Source of the DNA: Spirochaetia bacterium
GTDB taxonomy: Bacteria; Spirochaetota; Spirochaetia; Treponematales; Breznakiellaceae
DNA: 5,497 nt
NCBI GenBank assembly: GCA_025997715.1
Contig: BNUY01000172.1
Span: forward strand, 1 to 5,497
Direction of reading: 5' to 3'
In this document: positions 1 to 5,497 of the stretch, one piece after another
Position numbering within the stretch: the first letter of the stretch is position 1
Layout of the letters: each line of letters opens with the position of its first letter
Notes under the pieces: generated by a model
What the model saw: the letters and a program-made list of their open reading frames with translations, nothing else
What the model was told of the DNA's origin: nothing
Databases searched by the model: none
Made by a program: the position numbers and the translations under genes

Positions 1-461
1 CCCCCATCGCTTATTTCCTGGTGATTGAGCGGCACCTGTACTGTTTCGCTTCCCCCCGCAGTGAGGGTGAAGGGTCCATAGCTTCCCGTTTCCGCTACAT
101 ATTCTCTCAGAGTCCCCCCCGGCGAAAAGCGTACATACGCGGAGACCCGCACTGTCCATGGTACACCCGGTTCCAGAGTTACCGCATAAGCGCCGGTCTC
201 TATGCCGCTGGCGGAAATGTCGCCGGTGGGAATCTCCTTTGATACCGGATCAATGCCCGGCGCGGTGCTGGTAAAAAGCAGGGCATATTTTGTAAACTCC
301 GAATCCCGGGGCATAAGGGTCCGGGGGCTTCCTTCCCCGCCGCTAACCCCTATCACCACCAATCCCTTAGCCGGGTCCCGATGCGCCCGGACGGGATCAA
401 CCGGCTGGGTACAGGCGGCAATAAACAACAGCCCACCAAGGGCTATGATACTTTTTTTCAT
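1..461 (-). CDS. Putative surface lipoprotein, N-terminal part (runs off the left edge)
   Basis: The first 153 codons are visible; the 3' end lies outside the window. The product begins MKKSIIALGGLLFIAAC: a basic start, a hydrophobic core and a lipobox (I-A-A-C, Cys17). It should be exported by Sec, lipidated and anchored in the envelope. Residues about 30-148 are paralogous to the N-terminus of the 1031-aa lipoprotein immediately upstream. Shared blocks are PAKGLVVIG, SGG, RTLMP (residues 47-51), FTKY and EPG..WTV.V.AYV..SP.GT, and the mature part looks beta-rich. The ATG (461-459) is preceded by GGAG with 6 bases spacing. It lies 3 bases after the upstream stop (TAG GGG ATG), which points to co-transcription and translational coupling. 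A G7 homopolymer lies in the coding strand at 114-120. No enzymatic motif is seen. The N-terminal module resembles an uncharacterised lipoprotein module of treponemes (from memory), and the function is unknown. The lipoprotein call is firm; adhesion or ligand binding is only inferred from the neighbours. Confidence 0.88.
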   Translation of the reverse strand, partial: MKKSIIALGGLLFIAACTQPVDPVRAHRDPAKGLVVIGVSGGEGSPRTLMPRDSEFTKYALLFTSTAPGIDPVSKEIPTGDISASGIETGAYAVTLEPGVPWTVRVSAYVRFSPGGTLREYVAETGSYGPFTLTAGGSETVQVPLNHQEISDG

Positions 462-471
462 CCCCTACTCC
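459..471 (-). promoter_or_regulatory. Coupled stop/start junction with internal ribosome binding site
   Basis: GGAG (471-468) is formed by the last sense codons of the 1031-aa gene. It is followed by the stop TAG (467-465), three G residues and the ATG (461-459). The short spacing and embedded Shine-Dalgarno sequence suggest coupled translation of the third lipoprotein. Confidence 0.65.
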
Positions 472-3400
472 ACCGTAAATGTAACGGTCTTTGAATAAAC
501 TACACCGGCGCTCGTGGTTATCACGAGGATTATCCGGTGTTCGGCAAGGGTGAAATACCTCGCCTTAATAATTAGCGTAGCTGACTGCGCGCCATCAACT
601 GTCCAGCCGGAATAGAGAATTCCATCATCCTCGCGGTGAGTCTCCAGGTAGTAATAGTCCGCGTACCACTGCCAGTCGGTAACGCTGACGGAATTGCCCG
701 TTGCCGGATCCGTCACGCTTGTCGCTGTCAGATAAAGGGTGTCATACCGCCAGGAGAGTACCAAAGGATCCCCAAAATCGATGGGCGGGCTTGAACCGAC
801 GCCACCGCTGCCAGGGCTAACAGTGTCTATATATCCGGTAATGGTTATGGTTACATCCCCAGGGGCGGAGTCAGGGGTAACCCCAATCACCCCCTGGCTT
901 TGAACCGTTACGATCACCCTATAGGCTTGGCTCGAACCATCCTCCGCCGTTACCGTGTAGGTCTTTGTATTGGCCCCCGGGACTACATTCCAAGCTTCTT
1001 TTGGCTGGTAATCCTTTCCGGAAATCCCAACCGCCGGTGTGAAGCTGGTGGTTCCATGGGACAGGGTTATCGCAACCGTTTTATTGGTTTCATTCACCGT
1101 TCCCACCGCCCCGCTAACGGGATCGGGATCGATAAAGGTCAACAATTTCTTATCGGATCTGGACGCCTCAAGCACAATCATCGTATAGATTTTGGTGGTA
1201 CCGTCCGCCGCCCGTACCTCACAAGGGACCGGGCTGCGGAAATCAACATTGTTAATTGTAGCCGACGGGGCGTTGGCCAATACCCCGCCGATGGTGATAG
1301 AAGCGCCGGTGAAGGTAATAGAAGCAGCCATACTGTTTCTCAGGGTCCCGTAGGGTACGGTGACGGTAAACGTGGTCCCCAGCAGAGTCCCCGCTGCCGG
1401 TACCGGTACCGGACTGGTGATGCTAAACGCGGTTATTTCCTTATCGGGACTGTTCACCACGGTCACCGTCACCGTATAGTCCCGGGTAGTACCGTCCTCC
1501 GCCGTTACCCGGTAGACCTTTGTGCCGCCCGTCCATGCAAGGCCCTCGGAGGATGATACGCCTGCGCCGGGTGAGGTTGTATAAACCGGGGTGACCCCGC
1601 TGATCGTCGTATTATAGGGTACGGTCACATCAATGGTTCCTGTTGTGCCGTCGGTGGAATTGGTGATGAACCCCGGCGCTCCGGCAAAGGTAAAGGACGT
1701 AATCTGCCGGGCGTCATTCTTGATGTACACGTTAAAGGGCGCCGTAATGGGATTCTCATCGTAGGTAATGGGATTCCCGTAGGTGTCTGCCCTCGGCACC
1801 GTAAGGGTAACCGGTATATTTACTCCCGTAGCGGCCGGGACTACGACATCCACATCGTAAAGCGAGGGGGCGATGGTGATAGGCGTACCGATGCTGTCGG
1901 TCCCCCTAACACTGGTCAGCTTCGTTTTAATCTCACCGCTGATGTCATTAATCTCACCGCTGATGTCACTCCTGGTTTTTTTAAACCCATTGGGTGCAAG
2001 CAGAGCGCCGCTGATGATCCCTATGGTTTTAATTTTGGCAACAGTTGCGGTCACCGTATAGGTTCTGGTGGAGCTACCATCCGGCGCCGTAACCGTGTAG
2101 GTAAGCGGACCGGCGGTGAAATTACGCAGATCAGCCGTACCAGACGTAACATGATCCATCCTCGCTCCGGAATGCCCCAAAGTGAATGTGGGGGCAATCG
2201 AGGTAAGATCGGTTCCGTAGGGTACGGTCACAGCAATTCTTCCTTCTGTCTCGGAGGAATTGGTGATGAACCCCTGCGCTCCGGCGAGGGAAAAGCTGGT
2301 TATCGCTTTTTCCGCCGACACGAATGTCGCCTCTATTTTCACATCCTCGTTGGGCATGAGAAAGGTGAAGTTGGTTACCGGCACCGTGCCGGGACCGGGG
2401 TTTCGTTTTACCGCTAAGGTTCCGAGGGTCTTACCGGGGTCCGGGTACACCGTCAGGGAAACCTTTTCCCCCGCCACGGCATAGAAGGTGGGAGTCCCGG
2501 ATACACTCATGCCAATACTCCCACCCGTGGGGGGATCCGGGTTCATTGATAATTCGTGAATAGTCATGGAAAGCGGTATGTCGCTTTTTCCGTTTTCCGG
2601 TACGTTGGTGATGATGCTCCCCGCTCCGCCGCTGAATGTCCGTCCGTCACCGGTGACGCTCAGGGTGAAATATACCGGACTATTTACCGGAACCTGCATG
2701 TTCCAATTGCCGGACACGGTGGTAACCTGTCCCAGCAGGTTGAAATAGCTTGCATCCTTATAGGCCCGTACGGTTATGGTGGTTCCCAAGGTCAGATCAG
2801 CCGGTTTGGTGATTTCTGCCATTCCCTCTATATATGCATTCGCTGCAAAATCAGCGTTGGTAAAGGTAAATACCGCCGGGGTTTCAAACCCCGGGTAGAT
2901 TTGCACCGCCGCGCTTTTGCCGGCATGGGCGGTTTCCTTCACCAGGGTAATCGTCAGTTCGTAACTCCCCCCCACTAATTCCACGGAACCGGAAGGATAA
3001 CCCGTCAAGTCCTTGGGAGAACCCAGAACGGAGGTTCCCATATCGTCTTTTAAGTCCATGTACGCGGAGCCGATACCGGTAATCCCCGAGATGTTAATAT
3101 TCCACCGGAAAACCCCATTACCTGTACCGGTTATTGCAGCCGGACTTATATTCACGGTTTTTGATACGGTATTCCTCGCAGTCAGAGTAATTGTTTCGCT
3201 TCCCGTTGCCGCAACATAGTCAGTCGGCGTTCCTGCGGGTGAAAGGTTTACATACGCAGTAACGGTGACCGTCCAGGTCCCCGGTTCCAGTTCCTGATAT
3301 ACGCCGCCGCTTATTTCGCCGGGGGAAATGTTATTAAGGGGCACATCAGCTATACCCGCATCGCTGGTACAATGAAAAAGCATATCGTATTTTGTGAACA

Positions 3401-3560
3401 CAGGATCGCTTGGCATCAGGGTTCGCGCATCCCCGCCGCTGATCCCTATCACCACCAAACCCTTAGCCGGATTCTGCGGCGCAGCGGGACCAATAGGCTG
3501 GATGCAGGCGGAGAAAATTATTCCTAAGAGGCCGCAGATGGCCCGGCGCTTTTTCATCAT
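465..3560 (-). CDS. Large multidomain lipoprotein with Ig-like / DUF5018-like repeats
   Basis: This is a complete 1031-aa protein. Residues 1-19 form a lipoprotein signal peptide ending F-S-A-C (Cys19). Residues about 31-140 are the RTLMP-containing module shared with the next gene. Residues about 141-335 look like one or two Ig-like beta domains. Residues about 335-415 resemble a divergent InlB B-repeat domain (GGSIG, AGEKVSLTV, then FLMPNEDVKIEATF). Four recognisable DUF5018/cadherin-like beta-sandwich repeats follow at about 418-506, 618-700, 707-797 and 804-886. They carry the signatures 'VTVPYGT' and 'YTVTAxDGSxxxYTVTV'. A degenerate repeat (about 507-617) sits between the first two. Residues about 888-1031 are a C-terminal domain like that of the upstream lipoprotein, ending VVYSKTVTFTVE. 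The start directly abuts the upstream stop (TAG-ATG-ATG). GAGGTG lies 6 bases before the first ATG and 9 before the second, so either could be used; the second aligns better with the MKK start of the downstream paralogue. A lipid-anchored, surface or periplasmic binding or adhesion role is inferred. No catalytic motif is visible. Confidence 0.92.
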   Translation of the reverse strand: MMKKRRAICGLLGIIFSACIQPIGPAAPQNPAKGLVVIGISGGDARTLMPSDPVFTKYDMLFHCTSDAGIADVPLNNISPGEISGGVYQELEPGTWTVTVTAYVNLSPAGTPTDYVAATGSETITLTARNTVSKTVNISPAAITGTGNGVFRWNINISGITGIGSAYMDLKDDMGTSVLGSPKDLTGYPSGSVELVGGSYELTITLVKETAHAGKSAAVQIYPGFETPAVFTFTNADFAANAYIEGMAEITKPADLTLGTTITVRAYKDASYFNLLGQVTTVSGNWNMQVPVNSPVYFTLSVTGDGRTFSGGAGSIITNVPENGKSDIPLSMTIHELSMNPDPPTGGSIGMSVSGTPTFYAVAGEKVSLTVYPDPGKTLGTLAVKRNPGPGTVPVTNFTFLMPNEDVKIEATFVSAEKAITSFSLAGAQGFITNSSETEGRIAVTVPYGTDLTSIAPTFTLGHSGARMDHVTSGTADLRNFTAGPLTYTVTAPDGSSTRTYTVTATVAKIKTIGIISGALLAPNGFKKTRSDISGEINDISGEIKTKLTSVRGTDSIGTPITIAPSLYDVDVVVPAATGVNIPVTLTVPRADTYGNPITYDENPITAPFNVYIKNDARQITSFTFAGAPGFITNSTDGTTGTIDVTVPYNTTISGVTPVYTTSPGAGVSSSEGLAWTGGTKVYRVTAEDGTTRDYTVTVTVVNSPDKEITAFSITSPVPVPAAGTLLGTTFTVTVPYGTLRNSMAASITFTGASITIGGVLANAPSATINNVDFRSPVPCEVRAADGTTKIYTMIVLEASRSDKKLLTFIDPDPVSGAVGTVNETNKTVAITLSHGTTSFTPAVGISGKDYQPKEAWNVVPGANTKTYTVTAEDGSSQAYRVIVTVQSQGVIGVTPDSAPGDVTITITGYIDTVSPGSGGVGSSPPIDFGDPLVLSWRYDTLYLTATSVTDPATGNSVSVTDWQWYADYYYLETHREDDGILYSGWTVDGAQSATLIIKARYFTLAEHRIILVITTSAGVVYSKTVTFTVE
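1239..1335 (-). repeat. 97-base block shared between the two complete lipoprotein genes (copy in 1031-aa gene)
   Basis: This aligns without gaps to 4518-4614 with 11 differences in 97 bases by hand count, including an uninterrupted 40-base identity (1280-1319). It encodes the core of the repeat at residues 707-797, containing GASITIGGV and INNVDF. Confidence 0.85.
1927..1968 (-). repeat. Perfect 21-base tandem duplication
   Basis: Two exact head-to-tail copies (1927-1947 and 1948-1968) lie in frame in the 1031-aa gene. They duplicate a seven-residue segment to give SDISGEINDISGEIK (residues about 531-545) in the degenerate repeat unit. Exact identity suggests a recent slippage or duplication event. 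Confidence 0.9.
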
Positions 3561-3572
3561 CTACCGCACCTC
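3558..3572 (-). promoter_or_regulatory. Coupled stop/start junction with internal ribosome binding site
   Basis: GAGGTG (3572-3567) lies within the last codons of the 445-aa gene, followed by CGG, the stop TAG (3563-3561) and directly the ATG at 3560, with no intergenic base. A ribosome terminating here would sit on the next start, so translational coupling is likely. Confidence 0.65.
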
Positions 3573-4898
3573 AAAAGTAAGGGTTTTTGAATAAACCACG
3601 CTGGGGGGACCGGCGGTACGTATCATCACGGTAAGCTCGTGATTTCTCGCAATGCTGAATTCCCGCGCCGATATTTCCAACTTAGAGCCTGATTCAGTGA
3701 TTTTAATGGTGGTTCCATTATGGCTAAGGGCTGCGCCATCTTTGTACCACCGGTAGTAGATAGCGCTGGAAAAAACACCGGTTGTTGGCGCCGTTATGGT
3801 AAGGCTGTCCGTAAGCCAAGCAATGCTACCACCCGTCCCCGGCGTCACTTCCTTACCAAGGGCGGTGGTTTCATCTTGAGGCGTGCCGGTAAAGATCACG
3901 TGGCTCTGAAGCGTTACGGTAACCAGATAAGGCTGGGTTGAACCGTCCGCCGCCGTAACCGTGTAGGTGACCGGACTTGAAAAATCCTGCGCCTCCCCCA
4001 CATCGGGACTAATCGACTCCCCAATATAGTTAATCGTCGTAGGGGCAAGGGCAGTAAGGTCGATTCCGGAGGGCACGGCTACCACAATGTTGGTTCCGGT
4101 AATGGTCCCCTCCGATCCGGCCAGGGTAAAACCGGTAATGATCTTAGCACCATTGGCCGCCTGCCATACCGTCACCGTATAGTCTTGCGTTGAACCGTCC
4201 CCCGCCGTAACCGTGTAGGTGACCGGGTCGGTGACCGAGTTGGTGAAATTCACCGCCTCCCCCGATTCGTGGTTAAGTGATGCGCCTTTATAGGAAACGG
4301 TGGTGAGCAACCTGGTCCGGTCGGTCCCGTAGGGTACGGTTATTGAGATGGCGCGTGTACTGGGGTTTATTGTTCCCGCATACCGTACTGAGCTGCCGCT
4401 CACGCTTACACTGAACGCCAGGATCTCCTTGTCATCAACTGCGGACACATCCACCGTCACCGTATAGTCTTGCGTTGAACCGTCCCCCGCCATAACCGTG
4501 TAGGTGACCGGGCTTGAGAAATCAACATTGTTAATCACAGCCGGCGAGGCGCCGGCCGATACCCCGCCGATGGTGATAGAAGCGCCGGTGAAGGTAATGG
4601 AAGCGGTCATACTGGTTACCGTTGTCTGGTGGGCGTGGGGTACAGTGATACCAACCGTCTTTGCCCCCTCATTCACTATCCCCGCATACTGTACCGCTTC
4701 CGCCTCCGTGCCGCTGACGCTGAACGCCAGTATCGCCTTGACCGAGGTGGCGGGGCCGACCGGATCGGCCTCCCCATCCGCCCTGAGATGCTCGTCAACA
4801 TACTGCTCCAGGGACTGGTTGAAGTTACCGCACCCGGGAAGGATGACCGCCAGGAGGATAATCGCTCTATAGATACTGCCTTTGCCCGCGCTACTCAT
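3561..4898 (-). CDS. Lipoprotein with three DUF5018-like repeats, first gene of the operon
   Basis: This is a 445-aa protein when read from the ATG at 4898. It begins MSSAGKGSIYRAIILLAVIL and has a signal peptide with a relaxed lipobox, L-P-G-C (Cys23), acceptable for spirochaetes though Pro at -2 is unusual. After a short charged linker (residues 24-52, EQYVDEHLRADGEAD) come three repeats at about 53-149, 157-244 and 251-330. Each starts 'I..FS(V/L)', carries 'I.(V)TVP' in the middle, and ends with 'PVTYTVxAxDGSTQxYxVTV'. Residues about 334-445 form a distinct C-terminal domain containing YYRWYKDG and ending VVYSKTLTFEVR, matching the tail of the next gene. A longer reading frame opens at a GTG at 4988, but that lies upstream of the predicted promoter and has no Shine-Dalgarno sequence. 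The ATG at 4898 has GGGAGG upstream and puts the signal peptide at the true N-terminus. Unlike its two downstream neighbours it lacks the RTLMP module. It is inferred to be envelope-anchored; ligand and function are unknown. Confidence 0.92.
   Translation of the reverse strand: MSSAGKGSIYRAIILLAVILPGCGNFNQSLEQYVDEHLRADGEADPVGPATSVKAILAFSVSGTEAEAVQYAGIVNEGAKTVGITVPHAHQTTVTSMTASITFTGASITIGGVSAGASPAVINNVDFSSPVTYTVMAGDGSTQDYTVTVDVSAVDDKEILAFSVSVSGSSVRYAGTINPSTRAISITVPYGTDRTRLLTTVSYKGASLNHESGEAVNFTNSVTDPVTYTVTAGDGSTQDYTVTVWQAANGAKIITGFTLAGSEGTITGTNIVVAVPSGIDLTALAPTTINYIGESISPDVGEAQDFSSPVTYTVTAADGSTQPYLVTVTLQSHVIFTGTPQDETTALGKEVTPGTGGSIAWLTDSLTITAPTTGVFSSAIYYRWYKDGAALSHNGTTIKITESGSKLEISAREFSIARNHELTVMIRTAGPPSVVYSKTLTFEVR
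4168..4227 (-). repeat. 60-base direct repeat within the 445-aa gene, copy 2
   Basis: This matches 4453-4512 at 59 of 60 positions by direct comparison. It encodes the end of the second DUF5018-like unit (PVTYTVTAGDGSTQDYTVTV). The single difference changes one Thr to Met between the copies. Confidence 0.85.
4453..4512 (-). repeat. 60-base direct repeat within the 445-aa gene, copy 1
   Basis: This is the partner of 4168-4227, encoding the end of the first DUF5018-like unit (PVTYTVMAGDGSTQDYTVTV). Near identity at DNA level, including synonymous positions, indicates recent duplication or gene conversion rather than selection on protein alone. Confidence 0.85.
4518..4614 (-). repeat. 97-base block shared between the two complete lipoprotein genes (copy in 445-aa gene)
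   Basis: This is the partner of 1239-1335; the uninterrupted identity is 4559-4598. It encodes GASITIGGV and INNVDF in the first DUF5018-like unit of the 445-aa protein. The rest of the two units is clearly more diverged, so the similarity is patchy. Confidence 0.85.
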
Positions 4899-4908
4899 CG
4901 TATTTTGC

Positions 4909-4914
4909 CCTCCC
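4909..4914 (-). promoter_or_regulatory. Shine-Dalgarno sequence that decides the start at 4898
   Basis: GGGAGG lies 10 bases before the ATG at 4898 (GGAGGG would be 9). The spacing is slightly long but the match is strong, and the alternative GTG at 4988 has nothing comparable. A small inverted repeat, CCGAT-AAT-ATCGG (4925-4913), overlaps the first bases of this site and could form a weak hairpin. Confidence 0.6.
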
Positions 4915-4945
4915 GATATTATCGGTAGATACTGCTCAATCCCTA

Positions 4946-4974
4946 ATGATACACCATTTTTCCAACGATGTAAA
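4946..4974 (-). promoter_or_regulatory. Predicted sigma70-type promoter of the lipoprotein operon
   Basis: On the minus strand a -35 TTTACA (4974-4969) and a -10 TATCAT (4951-4946) are separated by exactly 17 bases; each matches the consensus at 5 of 6 positions. Initiation would fall near 4939, giving a leader of about 40 bases before the ATG at 4898. The DNA just upstream of the -35 is fairly AT-rich. No second comparable promoter was seen at the junctions of the three lipoprotein genes, consistent with one transcript. The call rests on sequence match only. Confidence 0.6.
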
Positions 4975-5036
4975 CCTTTTCCGTTCACCGGTCAGGAATT
5001 CCAAATTAGGAAAAACCACCGACCACACAAGAACCC

Positions 5037-5052
5037 GCTCCCGCGGGGGAGC
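5037..5052 (-). terminator. GC-rich hairpin after the GxxExxY gene, possible terminator
   Basis: A perfect 6-bp stem, GCTCCC / GGGAGC, with a 4-base loop starts 12 bases after the GxxExxY stop codon (5067-5065) and before the lipoprotein promoter. The position suits a transcription terminator that would separate the two units. It lacks the usual U-run directly after the stem (minus strand continues GGGTTCTTGTG), so intrinsic termination is doubtful. Confidence 0.3.
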
Positions 5053-5064
5053 CTCACCGACAGA

Positions 5065-5459
5065 TTAACGGACGATCCTTATGATTTCCGCCTTGGGGAA
5101 CGCACAAAAATTTACCAGAAAACCCAGTTTCAATCCGGTTGCTGCCAAATAATTCATAACCTGCGCCCTGGATTCACCGGCAAGCTTGGTTACCGCCTTT
5201 ATTTCTATGATGATCTTTTCAAAACAAACAAAATCTGCCTGATAAAACTGCTTTAACGGTTTACCATCATACAATATATGAAGCTTTTTTTGCGCTTCAT
5301 AGGGAATTTTTGCATTTTTCAACTCAATTTCCAGAGCCTCTTGATATACCGCTTCCAGAAAACCGCCTCCCAAATCCTGTTTACCGCATAGATGCAAGCG
5401 CGAATACGGTAACTTTCATCTTTATAGAGAAGCTCCTTTGTTTCTGTATCTTCATCCAT
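5065..5459 (-). pseudogene. GxxExxY-family protein gene, frameshifted
   Basis: The downstream frame (5397 to 5065) encodes 110 aa beginning at a TTG. It contains the name-giving motif G-F-L-E-A-V-Y, then YQADF, IIIEIKAV, AQVMNYL and LKLGFLVNF, all typical of the GxxExxY family (PDDEXK_3-like fold). The Asp of QADF and the Glu and Lys of EIK match the positions of a PD-(D/E)XK nuclease core; activity in this family is not established to my knowledge. The expected N-terminal helix is missing from this frame but is present in another. From an ATG at 5459 one reads MDEDTETKELLYKDESYRIR and then ACIYAVN, after which the frame runs into unrelated residues and stops. The downstream frame is closed upstream by a TGA. 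Adding one A in GTAAACAGGATTTG (about 5376-5383) would give a continuous protein of about 131 aa, a normal family length, with the join VNKDLGGGFLEAVY. A real inactivating deletion or a sequencing error are both possible. The TTG start is probably not used. Confidence 0.82.
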
Positions 5460-5475
5460 ACTCTATTATCGTCTT

Positions 5476-5493
5476 TGTCCGTGCTGTCCGTGA
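5476..5493 (-). repeat. Short 9-base direct repeat upstream of the GxxExxY gene
   Basis: On the minus strand CACGGACA occurs twice with a 9-base period just before the GxxExxY start and at the window edge. Only two units are visible, so whether this is part of a longer array is unknown. Confidence 0.45.
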
Positions 5494-5497
5494 GGTC

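Larger units (their letters stand above)
4899..5064. other. Intergenic region between GxxExxY gene and lipoprotein operon
   Basis: These 166 bases are the only sizeable noncoding stretch in the window. They hold the hairpin at 5037-5052, the promoter at 4946-4974, the small palindrome at 4913-4925 and the Shine-Dalgarno at 4909-4914. A GGAATTCC palindrome lies near 4995-5002, with no assigned role. Nothing resembling a tRNA or riboswitch was recognised. Confidence 0.6.

Noticed and set aside
900..1556. Long plus-strand open frame (218 codons) opposite the 1031-aa gene
   Set aside because: It is a shadow of a repeat-rich coding region. It has no plausible start signal and low-complexity Arg/Gly/His-rich content with no recognisable domain, while the minus-strand frame is continuous with clear domains.
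4168..4614. Spaced repeats as a possible CRISPR array
   Set aside because: The repeats are in frame, encode protein motifs of a beta-sandwich repeat and have coding spacers; there is no uniform repeat-spacer pattern.
465..4898. Diversity-generating retroelement variable regions
   Set aside because: The repeated units differ at scattered positions without an adenine-biased pattern, and there is no reverse transcriptase or template repeat in the window.
4913..4925. CCGAT-AAT-ATCGG palindrome as an operator or riboswitch
   Set aside because: A 5-bp stem with a 3-base loop is too small to support a regulator site or riboswitch without other evidence; it is mentioned only with the ribosome binding site.
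4504..5256. Overlapping plus-strand frames of 99-124 codons across the operon start
   Set aside because: They cover the 445-aa gene, the promoter and the GxxExxY gene in antisense and show no family resemblance or ribosome binding site.
5370..5390. Programmed frameshift in the GxxExxY gene
   Set aside because: The junction (GGTAAACAGG) is not a canonical slippery heptamer and no stimulatory structure was recognised; a deletion or sequencing error is simpler.

Overview
The window looks like part of a spirochaete chromosome, most plausibly a host-associated, termite-gut-type Treponema. This is inferred from lipoprotein signal peptides with relaxed lipoboxes, an N-terminal lipoprotein module with an 'RTLMP' motif, Ig-like repeat lipoproteins in a tightly packed array, and a GxxExxY-family gene. 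GC content looks slightly above 50% by eye. No rRNA, tRNA or phylogenetic marker gene is present, so the taxon is not proven. All supportable genes lie on the minus strand.

Reading in the direction of transcription (right to left): at the right edge (about 5065-5459) is a GxxExxY-family gene broken by an apparent one-base deletion near 5376-5383. It is preceded at the window edge by a short 'CACGGACA' direct repeat. A 166-base intergenic region (4899-5064) follows. It holds a GC-rich hairpin just after the GxxExxY stop and a good sigma70-type promoter (TTTACA, 17 bases, TATCAT) about 50 bases upstream of the first lipoprotein start.

From that promoter runs an apparent operon of three secreted lipoproteins with almost no intergenic DNA. 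The first is a 445-aa protein (3561-4898) with three DUF5018/cadherin-like beta-sandwich repeats. The second is a 1031-aa protein (465-3560) with a paralogous N-terminal module, Ig-like segments, a divergent InlB B-repeat-like domain, four clear and one degenerate DUF5018-like repeats, and a C-terminal domain shared with the first protein. The third is the start of another lipoprotein (1-461, truncated by the window edge) whose N-terminus is a paralogue of that of the second. The junctions are 0 and 3 bases, with Shine-Dalgarno sequences inside the preceding gene, so translational coupling is likely.

The three proteins share modules in a mosaic way, and several modules are also similar at DNA level: a 97-base block shared between genes 1 and 2, a 60-base block repeated within gene 1, and a 21-base perfect tandem duplication in gene 2. 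The array therefore appears to evolve by duplication and recombination of beta-sandwich modules. The products are inferred to be lipid-anchored envelope or surface proteins for adhesion or ligand binding. No enzymatic domain or specific ligand can be read from the sequence.
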